Below, one piece after another: positions 27,692 to 37,263 of a stretch of DNA of 64,000 nucleotides. Under the pieces are notes generated by a model that made no database searches, was not told the DNA's origin, and saw only the letters and a list, made by a program, of their open reading frames with translations. Source of the stretch: Bacteroidota bacterium (GTDB taxonomy: Bacteria; Bacteroidota; Ignavibacteria; Ignavibacteriales; Melioribacteraceae); the NCBI GenBank assembly GCA_018818065.1, contig JAHISV010000008.1:310001-374000 (forward strand), given 5' to 3'. The translations under genes and the position numbers were made by a program. Every line of letters starts with the position of its first letter. Position 1 is the first letter of the stretch.

Positions 27692-29092
27692 TCAATAATG
27701 TCCTTTTCCAAAAAGGACGACAAATACTGTTCTAAAAATAATATTAAGATCCATACGAATTGACATGTTTTCAATATAAAAAAGATCATACCTCAGCTTC
27801 ATCTTTACGTCTTCAATGGACTCATCATATTTATGCTTAACCTGAGCCCAACCGGTTAATCCGGGACGCACTTTCAATCTGCGTTTATAAAGTGGAATTT
27901 CAGCAGCTAACTTTTCAACAAAATGAGGTCTTTCAGGTCTTGGACCAACAAGACTCATTTCACCCTTGAATATATTAATCATTTGCGGAATTTCATCAAT
28001 CCTTACCTTACGAATAAACGCCCCGACTTTTGTTACTCTTGCATCTCCCTTTGTAGACCAAACCGGACCGGTTTTTACCTCGGCATCCTGCACCATCGAA
28101 CGGAATTTATATACCATAAAAGGTTTTCCATTCAAACCGGATCTCTCCTGCTTATAAAGTATGGGACCCTTGCTTTCTATTTTAATGGCTATTGCCGCGG
28201 CAATAATCGCTGGAAAAGAAACTATTAAGATCATAAATGAAACAACAAAATCCATAAATCGTTTCACTTTCTTTTCCCACTCAGGCATAAGCTGGGGCAT
28301 AATATCTATAAGAGGGAATCCATAAATCTGGTGAGTACGTGCCTGACCGCTAATGATTTCGTAAAGATCCGGTACTATCTTTAGTGAAACATTCATATTA
28401 TCACATCTTGAAATCACATCAATCATCACATCATCTTCATATTTTTCAAGCGCCAGAATAATATTAGATACCTCAGTTTCCTTAATTCTAGCGCTCAGGT
28501 TCTCAACATAATCCAAAACTTTTACGCCGTTATGTTCTTTACCAACATTCTCACGCTTAACGGCAATATACCCGACAATATCAAGACCTAATCCTTTATG
28601 GTTGCTAATCGATTCATGAGTATTATGAGATTTTTTATTGAAGCCAATAAGCAGAGCCTTCTGCCTGCCTATTCCTTTAATAAGTAAATTCCGTTGAAAA
28701 CTTCTTATAAAAACCCTGCCGGTACTAACAAGAAAAAGAAAAATTCCCCAATAGAAAAATATAACAAATCTGTTTGCGGAAGCTTCCCCCTGAGAATAAT
28801 CATCGTAAAGAATGATAAAAAAGAGAATAAATATTCCCACGAACGAAGCCTTAAATAAGGTGGTTAATTCATCAAACCGGGAAGACGCAAACCAGGTGCG
28901 GTACATACCAACAAAAATAAAAACGAATACCCAGTAGACATAAACAGCAAGCATGGGTAATATAAAGGAGGGTTCACTTAATAACTGAAACCAGCCGGTC
29001 TCAACCCTGAAGAAAAAGAAAACTATCCATGCCATATTTATGGCTAAAAAATCAGTTAGTAGTACTAACGCTCTTTCGTTTTTTTTATTCAA
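27692..29092 (-). CDS. Polyprenyl-phosphate phosphoglycosyl transferase (WcaJ/WbaP type)
   Basis: This 466-residue protein has four N-terminal spans, a Rossmann-like middle domain and a complete bacterial sugar transferase domain. That domain shows GPILYKQERSGLNGKPFMVYKFRSM, the Asp-Glu dyad in VRIDEIPQ, MSLVGPRPERP, RPGLTGWAQV and a C-terminal WcaJ-like tail. It transfers the first sugar phosphate to undecaprenyl phosphate and so starts repeat-unit assembly. The start is TTG, with AGGAA about ten bases upstream; the next ATG would delete most of the first span. Confidence 0.92.
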   Translation of the reverse strand: MNKKNERALVLLTDFLAINMAWIVFFFFRVETGWFQLLSEPSFILPMLAVYVYWVFVFIFVGMYRTWFASSRFDELTTLFKASFVGIFILFFIILYDDYSQGEASANRFVIFFYWGIFLFLVSTGRVFIRSFQRNLLIKGIGRQKALLIGFNKKSHNTHESISNHKGLGLDIVGYIAVKRENVGKEHNGVKVLDYVENLSARIKETEVSNIILALEKYEDDVMIDVISRCDNMNVSLKIVPDLYEIISGQARTHQIYGFPLIDIMPQLMPEWEKKVKRFMDFVVSFMILIVSFPAIIAAAIAIKIESKGPILYKQERSGLNGKPFMVYKFRSMVQDAEVKTGPVWSTKGDARVTKVGAFIRKVRIDEIPQMINIFKGEMSLVGPRPERPHFVEKLAAEIPLYKRRLKVRPGLTGWAQVKHKYDESIEDVKMKLRYDLFYIENMSIRMDLNIIFRTVFVVLFGKGHY

Positions 29093-29110
29093 CTAGTATA
29101 ATTTCCTGAA

Positions 29111-30313
29111 TTATGAAAAGCGCTTTAATAATTTTTCAGCTATGTGTTCACCAATGGAGAGTGATGATGTTGCGGCCGGAGATGGAGCATTACAGACATG
29201 GAATACTCTCTCACTTTCAGCAAAATAAAAATCATCCAGCAATCCGCCATTTTTATCACACGCCTGAGCCCTAACTCCGGCTCCTCCCGGCACAAGATCA
29301 TCTGCCGTGATCTCAGGTATAAGTTTTTGCAAGGCTCTTACGAAAGCGGCCTTTGAATAGGATCTGTAAAACTCTCCAAGTCCTGTCTTCATGAACTTAC
29401 CGGCGATCCTTATAAAGCCCGGCCAGGTAAATGTTTCAAAAGTATCTTTAGCGCTGAATGATGTTTTTGTATAACCTTCCCGTTTGAAAGACAGCACCGC
29501 ATTAGGTCCGGCTTCAACCTCACCATCTATCATTCGCGTAAAATGAACACCCAGGAAAGGAAAAGCTGGATCAGGAACCGGGTAAATAAGATTATTGACG
29601 AGTGACCTTTTCTCTTTCTTCAATTTATAATACTCACCACGGAATGGAATTATTCGCAATGGTAGATCAGGATGAGTTAATTTTGCCACCCTGTCTGATT
29701 GAAGTCCCGCACAAGTAACAACATAGTCGGTCGAATGTGTTGATTTATTCGTAATAACTTCACATCCACCTACCTTAACTTTTATATCCAGAAGGGTTTC
29801 ATTTAATCGAATCTCTACACCTTTGGATTGAAGGACTTCAGCGTACTTCTTTGAAACTTCGAGAAAATCAATAATACCTGTCTGATGCACCTGAATACCC
29901 GCGATACCTTTAACATGAGGTTCAATTTCTTTTAACTCCGCCTCAGTAAGTTTTTTAAGTCCGGTCAGTCCGTTCGCAATTCCGCGTTCAAATAGATTAT
30001 CCAGATAAGGCAACTGATCTTCAGAAGTTGCTGTAATAACTTTTCCGCAAATATCATACTGAACATCATGCTCATCACAAAACTGCAGGAGCATATCGTA
30101 GCCCTTGCGGCAGTTAACTGCCTTTAGACTACCCGGCTTATAGTAAATACCGGAATGAATAACACCGCTGTTATTGCCCGTCTGGTGTTTGGCAACCTTA
30201 TCTTCCTTTTCGATGATCAGGATCTTAAGATCAGGGTTCTTCTCAAGAATCTTAAGACCTGTCGCCAATCCAACGATACCGGCGCCTATTATTGTGATGT
30301 TGTGGTGGTTCAT
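29111..30313 (-). CDS. lhgO: L-2-hydroxyglutarate oxidase
   Basis: This 400-residue FAD-dependent DAO-family protein begins with the dinucleotide motif ITIIGAGIVGLATG. It has the LhgO/L2HGDH signature GNNSGVIHSGIYY after KHQT, the RGEYYKL block, and late residues GGAGVRAQA with SPAATSSLSIG. It oxidises L-2-hydroxyglutarate to 2-oxoglutarate, a metabolite-repair reaction, using a membrane electron acceptor. It sits in tight spacing (8-18 bases) between an epimerase and the phosphoglycosyl transferase, a position its known function does not explain. Confidence 0.9.
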   Translation of the reverse strand: MNHHNITIIGAGIVGLATGLKILEKNPDLKILIIEKEDKVAKHQTGNNSGVIHSGIYYKPGSLKAVNCRKGYDMLLQFCDEHDVQYDICGKVITATSEDQLPYLDNLFERGIANGLTGLKKLTEAELKEIEPHVKGIAGIQVHQTGIIDFLEVSKKYAEVLQSKGVEIRLNETLLDIKVKVGGCEVITNKSTHSTDYVVTCAGLQSDRVAKLTHPDLPLRIIPFRGEYYKLKKEKRSLVNNLIYPVPDPAFPFLGVHFTRMIDGEVEAGPNAVLSFKREGYTKTSFSAKDTFETFTWPGFIRIAGKFMKTGLGEFYRSYSKAAFVRALQKLIPEITADDLVPGGAGVRAQACDKNGGLLDDFYFAESERVFHVCNAPSPAATSSLSIGEHIAEKLLKRFS

Positions 30314-30321
30314 AAAACTAT

Positions 30322-31311
30322 CTATTTCACATATTTGGTTAAATGTTCTTTGTAGTACTCATAGGTTTTACGGATACCTTCATCAAGAGAATTTGCCGGA
30401 CTCCATGAGGTAATCTTCTTCAATTTTGATAAGTCAACGCTAATATCGCCGGTTTCAATTTTCTCATAGTTTTCAGGCCAGGGGATAAATTTCATATCAC
30501 CCTTATTAACACATTTAACAACAGAGCTAACCATATCACAAAATTTGGATGAATGACCAGAACCAATGTTCAGTACTTCACCTTCAGCTTCTTTTGAAGC
30601 GGCTGAAATAATCATTGCATCAACTATGTCATCAACATAAATGTAATCCCTTAGCTGCTGCCCATCGCCATAAATACTGATTGTTTTACCCTCCATTGCT
30701 TGTCTGATAAACCAACCAACAAGCGAATATTTACTATGTTTCATTTGCTGACGTGGGCCATATGGATTAGTCAATCGCAAAATGGTACAAGGAATACTAA
30801 AATCTTTATAATACATTAACAAATATTTTTCAGATGTCAATTTGTGGATGCCATACAAGCTGAGCGGATTTGTTTCGCAATCCTCTGTTACAAGTGACTT
30901 GTTAACTTTTCCATATACCATCCTGGAACTTGAGAAAACAATTTTAACTTTTGGATTTAACTTTCGGCTTGCCTCAAGCAAATTCAAGGTAGAACGACTA
31001 TTCAAATCCAAGTCTTCAAAAGGCATGTTGAGACTATCTATATAGCTAACCTGTGCCGCCATATGGAAAATAACGTCTGATTTTTCAACAAGCGGATAAA
31101 CAATCTCTGAGTTTCTTACATCGTTTATAACAAGTTCAACCTTATTCTCAATACCGTTTATGTTAAAAACATTTCCACCATAAAGTGGAGCTAGGTTGTC
31201 AACTATCGTTACATTGGCGCCATACTCAACTAATTTGTGAGCCAGATTACTTCCTATAAAGCCTAACCCACCAGTAATTAAAACATTCTTATTCTGATAA
31301 TAATCTTTCAT
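30322..31311 (-). CDS. NAD-dependent nucleotide-sugar epimerase/dehydratase
   Basis: This 329-residue extended SDR has the NAD motif GGLGFIGSN, the catalytic tyrosine-lysine pair in YGIHK, and the RLTNPYGPRQ and DYIYVDDIVDA segments common to GalE-like epimerases. It probably interconverts or dehydrates a UDP- or GDP-sugar for the surrounding polysaccharide pathway. The precise substrate cannot be assigned from these motifs. It lies 31 bases after a GT4 gene and 8 bases before lhgO. Confidence 0.85.
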   Translation of the reverse strand: MKDYYQNKNVLITGGLGFIGSNLAHKLVEYGANVTIVDNLAPLYGGNVFNINGIENKVELVINDVRNSEIVYPLVEKSDVIFHMAAQVSYIDSLNMPFEDLDLNSRSTLNLLEASRKLNPKVKIVFSSSRMVYGKVNKSLVTEDCETNPLSLYGIHKLTSEKYLLMYYKDFSIPCTILRLTNPYGPRQQMKHSKYSLVGWFIRQAMEGKTISIYGDGQQLRDYIYVDDIVDAMIISAASKEAEGEVLNIGSGHSSKFCDMVSSVVKCVNKGDMKFIPWPENYEKIETGDISVDLSKLKKITSWSPANSLDEGIRKTYEYYKEHLTKYVK

Positions 31312-31342
31312 TTAGCTCAAATCCCTTTTCTCGTTGAATAAA

Positions 31343-32470
31343 TTAATAGCCCACAGAATCAAATAGCTCTTTATAACTTTCAGCCATTTTGTCTAATGAA
31401 AATTTGGACTTCATATTACGATTATATTCTACAAAATAGTCACGGTTGTTCTTAATTTCTAATAACTTTTCAATAAATTCCTTGAAATTGTCAAACTCGA
31501 ATAACTGCTTTTCACAATTACCAACCACTTCTTTGTTTCCTCCTACATCTGAAGCCAGAATTGGAGATTCAGAATATAATGTTTCGATTAGACTAATGGA
31601 AACACCCTCATAGCGGGAAGGCATAACAAAAACATCAAATCCCTTTAAATATTGGTGCGAGTTTTCTATTTCACCAATTAAGAAGAAATCTTCTTTGATT
31701 CCTTTTTCAGCAATAAGACTTGAAAATTTATTGAAATCCGGGCCATCTCCAATAATTACAATTCTAGCCTCCGGAATTCTTTCTTTAATCTGCTTAAAAT
31801 TATTTATTAAAAATTCATGGTTTTTCTGATAGGCAAGCCTGCCGGTGGTTCCGATTACAAAATGATTATCTAATTTGGAGCCGCACTTTTGAGATAGATA
31901 ACCCTTTGCTTCTTCAGTTGAAAGAAATGTTAAATCCTGTTCGTCTAACCCATTATAAATGATTGGAGAAGAGGCTACTATATTCGCTTCCATTACCTCA
32001 TCATAATTTAATTTGCACTCGCACACCGCACCATCAACAAGTTTTAATAATACTCTAAAATATAGCTTGGCGAAATATTTAACTATGGTGTTTGAGCTAT
32101 AGTTATTATCTATAAATGATAACCCATGAAAAGTAAAAAAAGCTTTGGTTTTCTTAATTGGGAAGGCAGATAATGCCCCGATAAGAGTGTTAGAACTATT
32201 CAGATGTATCACATCATAATCATTTTTACGTAGCAGTTTATAAAGGTCGAATATGAAGTAGAGTGATTTTAATATACTAAATCCCCTTCTTAATGAATTA
32301 AGATAGTAATAAGGAATTTTATGTTTACGCAATTCTTCATATAAGAATTCTCCTTCGCCAGCGGCAACTTCAACCTCGCATCCAAGTTTCTTAAGCGACT
32401 TTGCAAGATTCAAGACAAATACTTGTGCGCCGCCAACCTCTGCTTTTGTTATAACAAGAAGTATCTTCAT
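31343..32470 (-). CDS. Glycosyltransferase family 4
   Basis: This 375-residue GT-B protein has the N-terminal AEVGGAQVFVLNLAKSL motif of GT4 enzymes, the mid-protein TTGRLAYQKN donor-domain start and the EX7E motif EGVSISLIE near residue 275. It is a retaining cytoplasmic transferase acting on the growing lipid-linked repeat unit. The sugar and linkage are unknown. It is in one run with another GT4 upstream (18-base gap). Confidence 0.9.
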   Translation of the reverse strand: MKILLVITKAEVGGAQVFVLNLAKSLKKLGCEVEVAAGEGEFLYEELRKHKIPYYYLNSLRRGFSILKSLYFIFDLYKLLRKNDYDVIHLNSSNTLIGALSAFPIKKTKAFFTFHGLSFIDNNYSSNTIVKYFAKLYFRVLLKLVDGAVCECKLNYDEVMEANIVASSPIIYNGLDEQDLTFLSTEEAKGYLSQKCGSKLDNHFVIGTTGRLAYQKNHEFLINNFKQIKERIPEARIVIIGDGPDFNKFSSLIAEKGIKEDFFLIGEIENSHQYLKGFDVFVMPSRYEGVSISLIETLYSESPILASDVGGNKEVVGNCEKQLFEFDNFKEFIEKLLEIKNNRDYFVEYNRNMKSKFSLDKMAESYKELFDSVGY

Positions 32471-32488
32471 ATGAAATAGAATCGCTCT

Positions 32489-33604
32489 TTAATTAAACTC
32501 ATTAAATACATTTATTAGACTGCGTGTGACATCTTCAATATTAAACTTATCAGACTGATCAATAGATTTCTTTTTCATACTGGCGTACAATTGCTCATCT
32601 TTTTCCAGCTTTAAAATATCCTCAACAAAACCATTTATGTTACTTGGATCATGCAAAATACCTGCATTCCCAACAACTTCCGGAAGTGAGGAAGTATTTG
32701 AGGTCAAGACAGGAACTCCACATTTCATCGCCTCTAACGGAGGAATTCCGAATCCCTCATAGAAGGAAGGGAAGAGAAAGGCAAAAGCTGAATTATACAG
32801 ATAAACTAATGATTCATCTGAAATAAAACCAAAGTATTGTATTATATCTTTTCTGCCGTTAATCTCAGGCATAATATTTTGAGAATCGAATCCTTTTTTC
32901 CCAACCAAAATCAACTTTAGATTACTTCCTTTCTTACGAAGCCTTTCAACAATTTCAATTAAACCAAGTATATTTTTTCTTTTTTCGATAGCCCCTACAT
33001 ACAGTAAGTATTTATCCGGAAGAGTCTTAACCTCGATACCTTTTGGGATGGACGAAGCAAGATCATCAAGCTCCCTAAAATTTTTTGAGGCAGTATTGTA
33101 CACTACTCTTATCTTATCCTCGGGAATTTTAAGATGTTCAACAATATCATTTTTTGAATGTTCAGAAACAGTAATAACCCTATCCGAATCCCTAAGTGAC
33201 TTAGGTACAAGAAGTGAGAGATAAATTTTATAAAAAAACGGATAATACTCTTTATAAATCCAGGGCATCGCATCATGTAAAACTGAGATGGTTTTAATTT
33301 TGCCAAGACTCCTTCTTGGAATCAGAATGTTGGGCGAAAATAAGATATCAGCTTCATATTGTTGAAGTAATTTTGGCAATATAATATTCAACCAAATTTG
33401 GGAATATATTTTGGAAGGAATTCTTGATTGTTTGTACTTAACAATTTTGTAAAAACTCGTATCTACGTCTAAGTCCGAACAGGTGAATAGAATATATTTG
33501 TTCTTAGTGTCAGACCTTGGTATTTCATCTAAGAGATTCTTTAAATACCTGCCAGTCCCGGTCATTCCTCTGTCTAATACTCTTGCATCTATTCCAATAG
33601 TCAT
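32489..33604 (-). CDS. Glycosyltransferase family 4 (mannosyltransferase-like)
   Basis: This 371-residue GT-B protein has the start IGIDARVLDRGMTGTGRYLKNL, the donor-domain motif YVGAIEKRKN and the EX7E motif EGFGIPPLE. The N-terminal DARVL...GTGRYLKNLL arrangement is common in mannosyl- and rhamnosyltransferases of O-antigen loci. Donor and acceptor are not determined. It begins six bases after the GT2 stop codon. Confidence 0.9.
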   Translation of the reverse strand: MTIGIDARVLDRGMTGTGRYLKNLLDEIPRSDTKNKYILFTCSDLDVDTSFYKIVKYKQSRIPSKIYSQIWLNIILPKLLQQYEADILFSPNILIPRRSLGKIKTISVLHDAMPWIYKEYYPFFYKIYLSLLVPKSLRDSDRVITVSEHSKNDIVEHLKIPEDKIRVVYNTASKNFRELDDLASSIPKGIEVKTLPDKYLLYVGAIEKRKNILGLIEIVERLRKKGSNLKLILVGKKGFDSQNIMPEINGRKDIIQYFGFISDESLVYLYNSAFAFLFPSFYEGFGIPPLEAMKCGVPVLTSNTSSLPEVVGNAGILHDPSNINGFVEDILKLEKDEQLYASMKKKSIDQSDKFNIEDVTRSLINVFNEFN

Positions 33605-33610
33605 AATTAT

Positions 33611-34537
33611 CTATCCAATGTGCTGAATCATTGAGCCTTTGTTCATATTCTTTGAAAAATAATCTCTAAATGAACTTAACACAGTTTTTAGAATTTCCTC
33701 GTTAAATTTAAATACAAAAGCCATCTTAATAGCCATAGTGATTACCAAATAAATAAAGGAAATATAAAAAAATAGTCCCAGATTCTTTTTAGCAAAATAA
33801 AGTCTGTTTCTGGTTGAAAAATAAATAGGGAGTGAAGAAAAAACTCTCGATGTTGTCGAACTCACCTTATGATATATTTTACTACTACTAACATACATTA
33901 CTTTAAAACCTGCGCTGATTGTTCGATAACAAAAATCGGTATCCTCCAGATATAGGAAATATTTATCATCAAGCAATCCTATTCTCTCAAATACTTCCCT
34001 CTTAATTAGCAAGCAACATCCTGAAGCAAAAGAACAAAATTCATTTTTTACAAAGCTATCTTGCTGCATATCCGTACCTGAAGAAAAACCGGAAGCTTTT
34101 ATTTTGCTTATATAGCCACCTGCACTCCAAATAGTATCTTTGTTAGAATAATAATTTATCATAGGGGTTAGTATTCCAATATCCTTATCAGAGTTAAGCG
34201 CTGCAACAAGTTCATTCAGAAAATTCTTTTCAACAATTGTATCGTTGTTAAGAAGTAGTATCAAATCTGCATCACCATTCAACGCGTATTTTATTCCAAC
34301 ATTATTCCCGCCTGCAAAACCATAATTGTCATCATTTACTATTACCTCTTTTACGTAGTCACCATACTTTTCTTTGATAATATCAACGTCGTTACCTGAG
34401 GAGTTGTTATCGACGATAATTACTTCGTAGTTTTTGTAGTCAATTTCCCGCAATGATGCTATACATTCGGAAGTATCAGCGACTCCGTTCCAGTTCAATA
34501 CTATTATGCTGATTTTTGGTTTCAAAGTGCTGCTCAA
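33611..34537 (-). CDS. Glycosyltransferase family 2
   Basis: This 308-residue GT-A enzyme has KISIIVLNWNG, VDNNSSGND, the metal-binding LLLNNDT and the EDTDFCYR acceptor-side motif; a hydrophobic stretch lies near the C-terminus. The start is uncertain: both candidate codons (34537, and 34525 in front of KPKIS) are TTG, and neither has a clear ribosome site. WbbL-like rhamnosyltransferases share this organisation, but the sugar is not fixed by the motifs. Confidence 0.88.
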   Translation of the reverse strand: MSSTLKPKISIIVLNWNGVADTSECIASLREIDYKNYEVIIVDNNSSGNDVDIIKEKYGDYVKEVIVNDDNYGFAGGNNVGIKYALNGDADLILLLNNDTIVEKNFLNELVAALNSDKDIGILTPMINYYSNKDTIWSAGGYISKIKASGFSSGTDMQQDSFVKNEFCSFASGCCLLIKREVFERIGLLDDKYFLYLEDTDFCYRTISAGFKVMYVSSSKIYHKVSSTTSRVFSSLPIYFSTRNRLYFAKKNLGLFFYISFIYLVITMAIKMAFVFKFNEEILKTVLSSFRDYFSKNMNKGSMIQHIG

Positions 34538-34559
34538 TTTTTATTTTCTCAATAAATTA

Positions 34560-35816
34560 TTAGTAATTATATTTCACAAAATTGTTCTGCGCAATTTTGG
34601 TGATTGTCATAATAACAACTACATTAAAAAAGAAGTGTAACAATCCAATGATATTTACAAAAAATGAAATAAATATTACAAATACACAAATTGAGTATGC
34701 AGAAATATTCATTAAATTCGGATTGGTTCTTAATTTGTTGTAAATAATGGAAATAATAGTTCCCATTAGAAATGGTATAATGCTAAGTCCAAATACTCCA
34801 AAATCTCTAAAATAATCCCAAAACATGGTATATGTATTAAAAGAACTGTTCAAATATGGAAAATTATTTAGGTGTAAATATTCCGCAATCATCTTTTTAA
34901 CACCTGCCAATGAGGTGATGAAATTAAATGAATAAAAACCAAAGGTATGTGAATCCAACTTTTCAACTGCACGTGTAAAATTTTCAAGATTCATGACTAC
35001 ATACATATATGGTTCAGTAAAAACTGCATATTTCACATTATATTTCATATGTGCAATTTTATTTAAGTATGTAGAGGCAACGGAAGCAGTTCTAAAAAAT
35101 TGAACTGAATACATAAGTCCAACAATAACTAAGATAAATATTACAACATACCTTGGTTTAATAACATTACTAGAATAATAAAGGAATGCCAAAACAGAGA
35201 TTATTGCGAACATCAAATTAAATCGTTGAAGAAGAAAAAAATACGTTACAAAAATGAATAGAATTAAAAATATTAGAAAATACTTGAAGATCCGCTTCAT
35301 TTTAATAAGTGTAATATATTCAGCTATCAATATAATTAAAGCAGTAGCAGCATGAAGCAAAAGTCCAATACCGAAAACCCCAAATTCACCTCTAGCTCTA
35401 GCTGGATCATTGCTGAAAATGGGTACAAATCCTTCGATGAGATAATTTGCTAAATATGAACCAGTATAGATTAGGAATAAAATTGCAATTAAAATGAGAA
35501 ACTTATTTTTATTAACTACATTTTCTGAATAGAAAATCCTGAGCCTCGAAATTGGAATCATTGGCCTATTTAAGTTGATAACAAAAACAATAAAAACGCC
35601 TAAATAGAAAGAAAAAATACCTATTAGGAGCATTCCCCAGCCATAAAGAGTCCACTCATGTTGCAACCAACTTAACTTTAACTCAGCCAGGCCAATCGCA
35701 GAAATCCATATAATTGAAAAAACACGAGCTGGCGAAAATAGATCCGACTCTTTTTTAAGTGCCTCCAATAAAAGTGCAATCACGATGATAAACGATATTA
35801 GAGAGATAGCAGACAT
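34560..35816 (-). CDS. O-antigen/capsule polymerase-like membrane protein (Wzy)
   Basis: This 418-residue protein has about 11-12 membrane spans and one larger hydrophilic loop in the second half (about residues 240-320). Sequence conservation is low, as is usual for Wzy proteins. Position between a flippase and the glycosyltransferases and the oligosaccharide-repeat-unit-polymerase-like layout support a repeat-unit polymerase. The call is from topology and context rather than catalytic residues. Confidence 0.75.
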   Translation of the reverse strand: MSAISLISFIIVIALLLEALKKESDLFSPARVFSIIWISAIGLAELKLSWLQHEWTLYGWGMLLIGIFSFYLGVFIVFVINLNRPMIPISRLRIFYSENVVNKNKFLILIAILFLIYTGSYLANYLIEGFVPIFSNDPARARGEFGVFGIGLLLHAATALIILIAEYITLIKMKRIFKYFLIFLILFIFVTYFFLLQRFNLMFAIISVLAFLYYSSNVIKPRYVVIFILVIVGLMYSVQFFRTASVASTYLNKIAHMKYNVKYAVFTEPYMYVVMNLENFTRAVEKLDSHTFGFYSFNFITSLAGVKKMIAEYLHLNNFPYLNSSFNTYTMFWDYFRDFGVFGLSIIPFLMGTIISIIYNKLRTNPNLMNISAYSICVFVIFISFFVNIIGLLHFFFNVVVIMTITKIAQNNFVKYNY

Positions 35817-35823
35817 TTATAAA

Positions 35824-37263
35824 TTACACACCTTTTCTTTTTAGAATTGGTAGTTCTGTAAAATATTTTTTTTCTTCAGTAGAGATCATGAATTGGTAAA
35901 CTAGTATGCTGTAAACAAAAAAAGGTAATGGAATGAGATACCATAAATTGAAATAAAATATACAGAGGAATAACAAAATTACGGTAACTGTTATAAAAAG
36001 AAACCGGAGTAATCGAAGATTTTTTAACCAGCCATTCATCATAGATGCACCGCCAAGAACATACAATATTCCTACTGCTAGATTTGTAGCTAGTGAAGTT
36101 ATTCCGGCACCCAGTGGTCCATACCGTGGGATTAAAAAATAATTCAGGCTGAAGTTAAGAAACGTACCAAATATTACAATATACATCCTTTTAATTTGAT
36201 TTTTTGAAGTTGTTAACGAAAGGCCGAAAGCTTCACAAAAAAATCTTATAAAAAGAATAAAAGCAAAAATCTGCATTAAAGATGTCGCTTGAAGAAACTC
36301 TTCTTTATTGTAAATAAAGATTAATATCTGTTCTGCATACAAAAAAATAAAGATGGTTATCGGAACAGCAATAATCATTAATAGCTTATTAAAAAAGAAT
36401 CCAATCGCCTTCCATTTATCTTTATCAATGACATTTAATCTTGATAAAGTAGGCATTAAACTTGCGACAAAGATATCCGGGATAACAATAGGTAGCATCA
36501 TGAGTTTAAAAACCGACTGATATATACCGACACTCTCATCCCCTTGCCAGAAAGCCAATAATATCGTATCTAATTGAAAAAACAGATTCCCAAATAAAAA
36601 AAACACACCAAATATGATGATATCATTTTTTATACTTTTGACTTCGCTCAAGTCAAATTTAAATGAAATTTCCGGTAACAAATGATATGAATAATACGTT
36701 GCGAGTATCAGCCCAATGATCCTTATTGATACGAAAACGCCCGCTACCCATAAAATTCCTAGGTCGAAATAAATAAATATCAGAGTAAATATTAAAGTAC
36801 CAGAGTTGACTATAAACGAAATCCTGGTCTCATATTCAAGTTTTTCCTTTCCCTTAAACAAGGCGTTAAAATAATTGGTGAACGTTGAGAATACCACATA
36901 AAAACTAAAAAAGCTGATAAGTATTTTTACTTCAAAGCTGAAACTATAGAAAAAAGCAAGTGAATTCATCGATAGAAATGCAATAACAGAAAAAATTATT
37001 TTAATTGTGAATAATGTATTAAATAATTTATATCCGTTTTCAATTCTTCTGGGTAATTCTGTTGCGAGGAGAACATCAAGACCAAAATCTGCAAAAAGAA
37101 TAAAGACAGTGGCAAAAGTATGTGCTGTTGTAAATTGTCCGAAGATAGCTTTTCCATAAATTCTGGCAATTAACCAGAAAACAATTACATTCGTTAACAA
37201 TCTGAACATCATCGTTAAAAATGAGAATAAGGTATTTCTACTTAATCTGGCAGTCTCAGACAT
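35824..37263 (-). CDS. Polysaccharide flippase (Wzx)
   Basis: This 479-residue protein has 12-14 membrane spans and the flippase N-terminus RNTLFSFLTMMFRLLTNVIVFWLIARIYG. It would move undecaprenyl-linked repeat units to the periplasmic face for the adjacent polymerase. Its ATG overlaps the chain-length protein stop by one base (TAATG) and the Wzy gene follows after 7 bases, so it is the more likely dedicated Wzx of this locus. Confidence 0.9.
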   Translation of the reverse strand: MSETARLSRNTLFSFLTMMFRLLTNVIVFWLIARIYGKAIFGQFTTAHTFATVFILFADFGLDVLLATELPRRIENGYKLFNTLFTIKIIFSVIAFLSMNSLAFFYSFSFEVKILISFFSFYVVFSTFTNYFNALFKGKEKLEYETRISFIVNSGTLIFTLIFIYFDLGILWVAGVFVSIRIIGLILATYYSYHLLPEISFKFDLSEVKSIKNDIIIFGVFFLFGNLFFQLDTILLAFWQGDESVGIYQSVFKLMMLPIVIPDIFVASLMPTLSRLNVIDKDKWKAIGFFFNKLLMIIAVPITIFIFLYAEQILIFIYNKEEFLQATSLMQIFAFILFIRFFCEAFGLSLTTSKNQIKRMYIVIFGTFLNFSLNYFLIPRYGPLGAGITSLATNLAVGILYVLGGASMMNGWLKNLRLLRFLFITVTVILLFLCIFYFNLWYLIPLPFFVYSILVYQFMISTEEKKYFTELPILKRKGV

